A stretch of DNA of 10,989 bases from Candidatus Bathyarchaeota archaeon (lineage in GTDB: Archaea; Thermoproteota; Bathyarchaeia; TCS64). Under the pieces are notes generated by a model. The model did no database searches. It was given only the letters and a program-made list of their open reading frames with translations, and had not been told where the DNA came from. The stretch lies in the NCBI GenBank assembly GCA_030691555.1, contig JAUYEB010000241.1, forward strand, positions 1 through 10,989, written 5' to 3'. Below, in pieces: positions 5,886 to 10,989 of this stretch. A program made the position numbers and the translations under genes. How positions within the stretch are numbered: the stretch's first letter is position 1; the number at the start of each line of letters is the position of its first letter.

Positions 5886-8063
5886 GTGGACATTTTGAGC
5901 AGCGTCCAGTTGAAGGTGGCCGAGGCGAAGCAGCAGAGGGACGTCGGGCGCAGCATCGCCCGAATGGACTCCGAGACGATGAAGAACCTAGGGGTCACTG
6001 TCGGTGACGTCGTCGAGGTCGTGGGCAAGAAGTCCACCGCGGCGAAGGCCTGGCCGGCCTACCCCGAGGACCAGGGGCTGAGCCTCCTCCGCATAGACGG
6101 CTTCATCCGAAAGAACTGCAACGTGAGCATAAACGAGTTCGTCTCCGTGAAGAAGGCGGAGGCCGAGTACGCGGTCTCGGTGAAGCTCGCCCCCGTCGAC
6201 ATCAGGATCAGCGTCGACAACGACTTCATACGCTTCGTCAAGGACCGCCTCATCGACCGCCCGGCGACACGCGGCGACACGCTCCTCATCATGATGCTCG
6301 GACACTCCGTCCCCTTCATGGTGGTGAACACCCGCCCCGCGGGGATCATCAAGATCTCACCCACCACGGAGATCCAGATACTCAGCGAGCCCGTGCCGGA
6401 GATGGAGATGCCGAGCAGGACCACCTACGAGGACATCGGCGGGCTGAACGAGGAGATCAGGCGCATCAGGGAGATGGTGGAGCTCCCGCTGCGGCACCCC
6501 GAGATATTCCAGCGGCTAGGCATCGACCCCCCGAAGGGCGTGCTCCTACACGGCCCCCCCGGCTGCGGCAAGACGCTGCTCGCCAGGGCCGTCGCCAACG
6601 AGTCCGACGCCAACTTCTACGCCATAAACGGCCCCGAGATCATGAGCAAGTTCTACGGCGAGTCCGAGGGCAGGCTCAGGAAGATGTTCGAGGACGCGGA
6701 GAAGAACGCCCCCAGCATACTCTTCATCGACGAGATCGACGCCATCGCCCCGAAGAGGAGCGAGGTCACCGGCGAGGTGGAGAGGCGCGTCGTCGCCCAG
6801 CTACTCGCCAGCATGGACGGGCTGAAGAGCAGGGGACACATCATAGTCATAGGCGCCACGAACAGGCCCGACGCCATAGACGAGGCGCTCCGCCGCCCCG
6901 GCCGCTTCGACAGGGAGATAGAGATCGCAACCCCCGGCAGAGAAGGCCGCTTAGTGATCCTGCAGATACACACACGCGGCATGCCCCTCGCCGAGGATGT
7001 CAACCTCCCCAAGATCTCCGAGTTCACCCACGGCTACACGGGCGCGGACCTAGAGGCGCTCAGCCGCGAGGCAGCCATGAAGGCACTCCGAAGATACCTC
7101 CCCAAGATAGATCTAGAACAGAAGAGGATACCCCACGAGGTCCTCGACCAGATGATCGTAACAACCGAGGACATCATGGGCGCCTTCAGGGAAGTCACAC
7201 CCACCGCGATGCGCGAGGTCTACATCGAGACTCCGAACGTCCGCTGGGACGAGGTCGGCGGGCTTGAGGAGGTCAAGCAGTCCCTCAAGGAGGCGGTGGA
7301 GTGGCCCCTCAAGAACCCTGAGAGGTTCACGCGCCTCGGCATACAGCCTCCGAAGGGCATACTCCTCCACGGCCCACCCGGCTGCGGCAAGACGCTCCTG
7401 GCGCGCGCCGTCGCGACGGAGTCCGAGGCCAACTTCATCGCCATCCGCGGCCCCGAGATATTCAGCAAGTGGGTAGGCGAGTCCGAGAAGGCGATACGCG
7501 AGACGTTCAGGAAGGCACGCATGGCGGCGCCGAGCATCATATTCTTCGACGAGTTCGACGCCCTCGTCCCCGCGAGGGGCGGAGGCGGCGACAACCGCGT
7601 CACGGAGCGCGTCATAAGTCAGCTCCTCACGGAGATCGACGGGCTGATGAGCCTGCAGAACATAGTCGTCATCGCGGCGACGAACCGCCCGGACATGATA
7701 GACCCCGCCGTCCTCCGCCCGGGGAGGTTCGACAGGCGCGTCTATGTGCCGCCGCCGGACAACGACGCGAGGCTCAGGATACTCCAGATAAAGACGAAGG
7801 AGATGCCCCTCGATAAGGTGAAGATCGAGGACCTCGCGAAGAGGCTGCAGGGGTATAGCGGCGCCGACATAGACGCCATCTGCCGCGAGGCCGCCATAAA
7901 CGCCCTCCGCAAGGACAACGACGCGACCAAGGTGAGCGCCGCAGACTTCGAGAAGGTCATGGCTGATATAGTACCCTCGATAACCCCAGACATGGAGAAG
8001 TGGTACCAGGAGACGAACAAGCGCATCCGGGACCAGCAGAAGCCACCCATGGACATAGCGTAG
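5886..8063 (+). CDS. cdc48: Cdc48/VAT-type AAA+ ATPase (two AAA rings)
   Basis: This hexameric unfoldase pulls proteins out of complexes or feeds them to proteases such as the 20S proteasome. Domains in order are the N domain (about 5-170, starting LKVAEAKQQRDVGRSIARMD), D1 and D2. D1 has Walker A GPPGCGKT (223-230), Walker B ILFIDE (278-283), pore loop KFYG (255-258) and arginine fingers in RRPGRFDRE. D2 has Walker A GPPGCGKT (496-503), Walker B IIFFDE (551-556), pore loop KWVG (528-531) and RPGRFDRR. Both rings look active, and the 725-residue length is typical. No ATG is available. GTG at 5886 is given as start, but TTG at 5895, with AGGTGG (5885-5890) as ribosome-binding site, is equally plausible and removes three residues. 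The C-terminus ends PPMDIA, without a hydrophobic-Tyr-X tail. Confidence 0.96.
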   Translation: MDILSSVQLKVAEAKQQRDVGRSIARMDSETMKNLGVTVGDVVEVVGKKSTAAKAWPAYPEDQGLSLLRIDGFIRKNCNVSINEFVSVKKAEAEYAVSVKLAPVDIRISVDNDFIRFVKDRLIDRPATRGDTLLIMMLGHSVPFMVVNTRPAGIIKISPTTEIQILSEPVPEMEMPSRTTYEDIGGLNEEIRRIREMVELPLRHPEIFQRLGIDPPKGVLLHGPPGCGKTLLARAVANESDANFYAINGPEIMSKFYGESEGRLRKMFEDAEKNAPSILFIDEIDAIAPKRSEVTGEVERRVVAQLLASMDGLKSRGHIIVIGATNRPDAIDEALRRPGRFDREIEIATPGREGRLVILQIHTRGMPLAEDVNLPKISEFTHGYTGADLEALSREAAMKALRRYLPKIDLEQKRIPHEVLDQMIVTTEDIMGAFREVTPTAMREVYIETPNVRWDEVGGLEEVKQSLKEAVEWPLKNPERFTRLGIQPPKGILLHGPPGCGKTLLARAVATESEANFIAIRGPEIFSKWVGESEKAIRETFRKARMAAPSIIFFDEFDALVPARGGGGDNRVTERVISQLLTEIDGLMSLQNIVVIAATNRPDMIDPAVLRPGRFDRRVYVPPPDNDARLRILQIKTKEMPLDKVKIEDLAKRLQGYSGADIDAICREAAINALRKDNDATKVSAADFEKVMADIVPSITPDMEKWYQETNKRIRDQQKPPMDIA

Positions 8064-8071
8064 GCGATTGA

Positions 8072-8281
8072 ATGGACGCGAAGCTGATCCCGTCGACCAT
8101 CGTCGAGGCCCTGGGCAAGAGCGGCGCGCAGGAGTTCGACGACCTACTCAAGCAGGTGCAGAAGTTCCAGAAGGACATAAACGAGACCGAGTTTGGAAAG
8201 ATCCTGATGGAGATGGAGATACAGGGCCTCGTCAGGGTCACCAAGATGGCCAAGGGCAAGAGGCGCATAGAGCTCTCCTAG
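8072..8281 (+). CDS. Small winged-helix-like protein between cdc48 and fen1, function unknown
   Basis: The 69-residue product has no function I can name. Its pattern suggests a compact winged helix-turn-helix: helices at about 8-16 and 21-34, a recognition-like helix at 37-50 (NETEFGKILMEMEI), then QGLVRV and a basic wing hairpin (KMAKGKRRIEL, 58-68). It is rich in Lys and Arg near the C-terminus, as expected for nucleic-acid contact, but a protein-protein adaptor is possible. The ATG at 8072 lies 8 nt after the cdc48 stop and is preceded by GGCGATTGA, a degenerate Shine-Dalgarno. Its stop overlaps the ribosome-binding site of fen1. Codon use and GC resemble the neighbours. The gene is very likely real given its spacing and lack of a competing frame; the fold is inferred. 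Confidence 0.82.
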   Translation: MDAKLIPSTIVEALGKSGAQEFDDLLKQVQKFQKDINETEFGKILMEMEIQGLVRVTKMAKGKRRIELS

Positions 8282-8286
8282 GAGGG
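8281..8286 (+). promoter_or_regulatory. Ribosome-binding site of fen1
   Basis: GGAGGG starts on the last base of the upstream TAG stop and ends 8 nt before the TTG at 8295. It supports the unusual start codon and suggests translational coupling between the small upstream gene and fen1. Confidence 0.7.
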
Positions 8287-8294
8287 CGTCGGGG

Positions 8295-9332
8295 TTGGGC
8301 GTCCAGTTCGGAGACCTCGTGGAGCCCCGCAAGATCACGCTCGATGAGCTGAAGGGCAGGGCCGTCGCCTTCGACGGGCACAACGTCATCTACCAGTTCC
8401 TCGCCATAATCCGCGGCCAGGGGGGCGAGCCCCTCAAGGACGCGCAGGGCCACATCACCAGCCACCTGAGCGGACTCATCTACAGGAACAGCAACCTGAT
8501 GGAGGCGGGGGTTCGCGTCGTCTATTGCTTCGACGGCAAGCCCCCCGAATTTAAGAGGCAGACCCTCGAGGCGCGCCACGAGGTCCGCGTCAAGGCGAGG
8601 CAGAGATACGAGAAGGCCGTCGAGGAGGGTGACAAGGAGGGCGCCCGCCGCTGGGGGCAGCAGTCGGTCGTCGCCTCCACCGACATCATCGGCGACGCGA
8701 AGAGGCTCCTCACCCTCATGGGCATCCCCTGGATACAGGCGCCCGGCGAGGGGGAGGCGCAGGCGGCCTACATGGCCATAAAGGGCTCAGTCTGGGCGTC
8801 TTCGAGCCAGGACTTCGACTCCGTCCTCTTCGGCGCCCCGCGCCTGGTCCGTAACCTCTCCATAAGCGGCCGCCGCAAGCTGCCGCGGAAGAACGTCTAC
8901 ATCAAGGTCGAGCCCGAGATGTACGAGTACCAGAAGCTCCTCGCGGAGCTCGGTTTGACGAGGGAGCAGCTCATAGACGTGGGGATACTCATCGGGACCG
9001 ACTACAACCCCGAGGGGATAAAGGGCATAGGCCCGAAGACGGCGATAAAGCTCATCAAGAAACACGGCAGCCTAGAGGCGGCGCTCTCCGAGCTGCCCAG
9101 CGCCGAGTTCCCACACCCCATCGACGAGATAAGGGAGCTGTTCCTGAAGCCGGAGGTCACCGACGACTACGCCCTCGACTGGGGGAAGCCGGACACGGCG
9201 GGGATACTCAGCTACCTATGCGGTGAGCACAACTTCAGCAGGGAGAAGGTGCTATCGGCCATAGAGAAGATGGACAAGGGCTTCACCAGCGCCACGAAGG
9301 GGGCTGCGAGGCTCGACAAGTGGTTCGGCTGA
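8295..9332 (+). CDS. fen1: Flap endonuclease 1
   Basis: FEN1 removes 5' flaps during Okazaki-fragment maturation and long-patch base-excision repair. The 345 residues start MGVQFGDLV, the near-invariant FEN1 N-terminus, which justifies the TTG start; the mature N-terminal Gly lies near the active site in this family. The metal-binding acids are all present: Asp27 (AFDGHN), Asp80 (CFDGKPP), Glu152 and Glu154 (APGEGEAQAAY), Asp173 and Asp175 (SQDFDS) and Asp236 (GTDYN). The helix-two-turn-helix DNA contact is GIKGIGPKTA (241-250). The C-terminal RLDKWFG resembles the PCNA-binding PIP box, but the Gln position holds Ala (AARLDKWF). It is the third gene behind the cdc48 promoter, 13 nt after the small protein. 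Length matches the family (about 340-350). Confidence 0.97.
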   Translation: MGVQFGDLVEPRKITLDELKGRAVAFDGHNVIYQFLAIIRGQGGEPLKDAQGHITSHLSGLIYRNSNLMEAGVRVVYCFDGKPPEFKRQTLEARHEVRVKARQRYEKAVEEGDKEGARRWGQQSVVASTDIIGDAKRLLTLMGIPWIQAPGEGEAQAAYMAIKGSVWASSSQDFDSVLFGAPRLVRNLSISGRRKLPRKNVYIKVEPEMYEYQKLLAELGLTREQLIDVGILIGTDYNPEGIKGIGPKTAIKLIKKHGSLEAALSELPSAEFPHPIDEIRELFLKPEVTDDYALDWGKPDTAGILSYLCGEHNFSREKVLSAIEKMDKGFTSATKGAARLDKWFG

Positions 9333-9350
9333 CGCCGCCGCGCTGTGAAA

Positions 9351-9359
9351 TGATTTAAC
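9351..9359 (+). promoter_or_regulatory. Box A for the ThDP-enzyme gene
   Basis: TGATTTAAC lies in the 65-bp gap after fen1. A start site near 9381 would give a leader of about 17 nt before the ATG at 9398, with GGGGT (9386-9390) as a possible ribosome-binding site. This suggests transcription separate from the cdc48 unit. Confidence 0.45.
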
Positions 9360-9397
9360 CCGTCGACGCCCCCTCACTACCGTTAGGGGTTCTCGAA

Positions 9398-10989
9398 ATG
9401 GAGGAGATCAGGGTCGAGGGGGCGGCGGAGGGCTACGTCGAGGTCCTCCACCGCTACGGCGTTGACTACGTCTTCAGCTCTCCGGGCACCGAGTTCGTGC
9501 CCCTGTGGGAGTACCTTGCGAAGTACAACGAGGCGGGGAAGCGGCCGTTCTACATGAACACGAGGCACGAGGGGCTCAGCGTCTCGCTGGCGAAGGGCTT
9601 CTACATGGTGACGGGGCGCCCACAGGTGCTCATGGCCCACGTTCTCACGGGGATGCTACACGGCGCCATGGAGCTCAAGGCGGCCTACACGGACCAGATA
9701 CCCCTGATGCTGCTCGTCGGGGAGGCGAGGACCCACGACGAGGAGGTCTACGGCGGTACGCCGGGCCCCCACTACCTCTCGTTCACCGAGGTGGGCGGCC
9801 AGCAGAGGCTCGTCCAGCCCTACATGAAGTGGGTGGACACGCCGGAGTCGAACGACAACGTGCTCTCCACGATGGTCAGGGGCCTCGACATCGCCTCCAC
9901 CGACCTCAAGGGGCCGGTGATGCTCTCACTATCGAGGGAGCTTCTCTTCGAGAAGAGGGAGAAGATGAGGGTGCCGTACCCGAACCCGAGGCCCTCCCCC
10001 GTTCAGGCCGACCCCGCGGCGCTGAGGAAGCTGGCGGGGATGCTGGCGAAGGCGGAGAATCCCCTCATCTACACGCGGTACCTCGGGAGGAACAAGGATG
10101 CAGTCGCGTCCCTCGTCGAGTTCGCCGAGCTCGTCGGCGCGCCCGTCTTCGAGACCCCTGGCTACGCGAACTTCCCCACGGATAACTCCCTCCACATGGG
10201 CCCGAGCCCGGGCAACTACCTCGCCGACGCCGACCTCATCCTAGTCATCGACGCGAACGGGTGGCCCCCCTGGTACCCCCCGAACAGCATCACGCAGAAG
10301 AGCAGGGCTAAGATAGCTTTCATGGACCTCGACCCCCTGCAGGTCAAGTACCCGGTGTACAGCTACCCGGCCGATCTACTCGTCGCCGCCGACTCGAGCC
10401 TCGCCGTCCCCGCCCTCGCGGCGGAGGTGAGGAAGACGCGCGGCCACGGCAAGGGCGTCGAGGGGCGGCTCGTTCGATGGGGCGCGGAGCACAAGCGCCT
10501 CAGGGAGGAGTGGAGGAAGGCTGCGCTATCAACCAAAGACCAGTGTCCCATAAGCCCGAGGTGGCTCAGCTACTGCATCGACGAGGTGGTCGACGAGAAC
10601 ACGATACTCGTACACGAGACCATCAGCCACAGCACGATGGTCTTCGAGCACATCGAGCGCCACAGGGTGGTGCCCGGTTCGCAGCTCGAAGCCACTGGTC
10701 CCATCGCGCACACGGGGCTCGGGCAGGGCCTCGGCGTGGCGCTCGGAGCCAAGCTCGCCGCCCCCGAGAAGACCGTCATCGCCGTCGAGGGGGACGGTAG
10801 CTTCAACTACAACCCGGTCCACGCCTGCCTCGGCCTCGCCCAGGAGTACGCCATACCCTTCCTAACAGTAATCTACGACAACCAGGGCTACGCCGCCATG
10901 AAGCACCACCCCCGCTACTACCCCGGCGGCCACGCCGTCAAGAGCGGCAGGATATACGGCGTCCCCTGCAGCCCCAAGCCCGACTACGC
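9398..10989 (+). CDS. Thiamine-diphosphate enzyme, acetolactate-synthase superfamily, C-terminus beyond window
   Basis: The 530 visible residues show the Pyr-middle-PP domain order of ThDP-dependent decarboxylases and acetolactate synthases. The Pyr domain (about 1-180) has YVFSSPGTEFVPLWE (24-38) and the cofactor-activating Glu58 in RHEGLS. The middle domain (about 205-350) includes FMDLDPLQVKYPVYSYPADL (308-327). The PP domain has EATGPIAHTGLGQGLGVALG (431-450) and the ThDP/Mg motif from GDGSFN (465) to Asn495 in YDNQGY. It resembles a poorly characterised group usually labelled 'thiamine pyrophosphate-requiring protein', not a clear IlvB: the usual RHEQ/A motif reads RHEGLS, and no small regulatory subunit gene is visible. 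Likely chemistry is decarboxylation or ligation of a 2-oxo acid; the substrate is unknown. Probably only the last few dozen residues are missing. Confidence 0.87.
   Translation, partial: MEEIRVEGAAEGYVEVLHRYGVDYVFSSPGTEFVPLWEYLAKYNEAGKRPFYMNTRHEGLSVSLAKGFYMVTGRPQVLMAHVLTGMLHGAMELKAAYTDQIPLMLLVGEARTHDEEVYGGTPGPHYLSFTEVGGQQRLVQPYMKWVDTPESNDNVLSTMVRGLDIASTDLKGPVMLSLSRELLFEKREKMRVPYPNPRPSPVQADPAALRKLAGMLAKAENPLIYTRYLGRNKDAVASLVEFAELVGAPVFETPGYANFPTDNSLHMGPSPGNYLADADLILVIDANGWPPWYPPNSITQKSRAKIAFMDLDPLQVKYPVYSYPADLLVAADSSLAVPALAAEVRKTRGHGKGVEGRLVRWGAEHKRLREEWRKAALSTKDQCPISPRWLSYCIDEVVDENTILVHETISHSTMVFEHIERHRVVPGSQLEATGPIAHTGLGQGLGVALGAKLAAPEKTVIAVEGDGSFNYNPVHACLGLAQEYAIPFLTVIYDNQGYAAMKHHPRYYPGGHAVKSGRIYGVPCSPKPDY

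Noticed and set aside
9505..10185. Plus-strand open frame of 226 codons inside the ThDP-enzyme gene
   Set aside because: It is in a different frame from a protein with clear cofactor motifs and shows low-complexity Arg/Gly/His composition.
1..10989. Oxalate-type pathway formed by the CoA-transferase and the ThDP enzyme (formyl-CoA transferase with oxalyl-CoA decarboxylase)
   Set aside because: The two genes are over 8 kb apart, on opposite strands, with unrelated genes between, and neither shows clear signatures of those specific enzymes.
1..10989. CRISPR array, insertion sequence or defence system
   Set aside because: No regularly spaced repeats, transposase, cas or toxin-antitoxin signatures were seen on either strand.

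Overview
The window is archaeal chromosomal DNA, GC-rich and densely packed. Its core genes settle the domain: sn-glycerol-1-phosphate dehydrogenase (ether-lipid backbone), a 20S proteasome beta subunit with a short propeptide before the nucleophile Thr, the KH/metallo-beta-lactamase/beta-CASP termination nuclease FttA (aCPSF1), a two-ring Cdc48/VAT ATPase, FEN1 and an MCT-1-like PUA protein. Recurrent AGG (Arg) and ATA (Ile) codons, TATA-type box A elements about 25 bp before expected start sites, apparently leaderless or short-leader genes, and at least one well-supported TTG start also fit an archaeon, plausibly a TACK-group thermophile. I cannot fix the phylum from this sequence alone.

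Layout, left to right. (i) 1-1066: a truncated class III CoA-transferase gene on minus and a small one-helix membrane protein on plus, diverging from one nearly symmetric TATA element. (ii) 1063-1712: a PUA-domain RNA-binding protein gene on minus, whose stop codon overlaps that of the membrane-protein gene in a CTAG, followed by a minus-strand tRNA-Ser(GCT). (iii) 1713-2001: a 289-bp non-coding stretch with an AT-rich promoter block, inverted repeats, a C/U-rich anti-Shine-Dalgarno-like segment and a duplicate of the tRNA variable-arm sequence; it may hold a small RNA on plus. (iv) 4567-2002: psmB then fttA on minus, probably one operon. (v) 4730-5800: egsA on plus, divergent from psmB. (vi) 5886-9332: cdc48, a 69-residue winged-helix-like protein and fen1, spaced 8 and 13 nt apart, behind one TATA box. 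(vii) 9398-end: a truncated thiamine-diphosphate enzyme of the acetolactate-synthase superfamily with its own promoter.

Most of the window is housekeeping: protein unfolding and degradation (Cdc48, PsmB), transcription termination (FttA), replication and repair (FEN1), lipid synthesis and translation (PUA protein, tRNA-Ser). The two truncated edge genes are metabolic with unknown substrates. The least explained parts are the small protein between cdc48 and fen1, the structured intergenic region beside tRNA-Ser, and the symmetric divergent promoter. I see no mobile element, CRISPR array or defence island.
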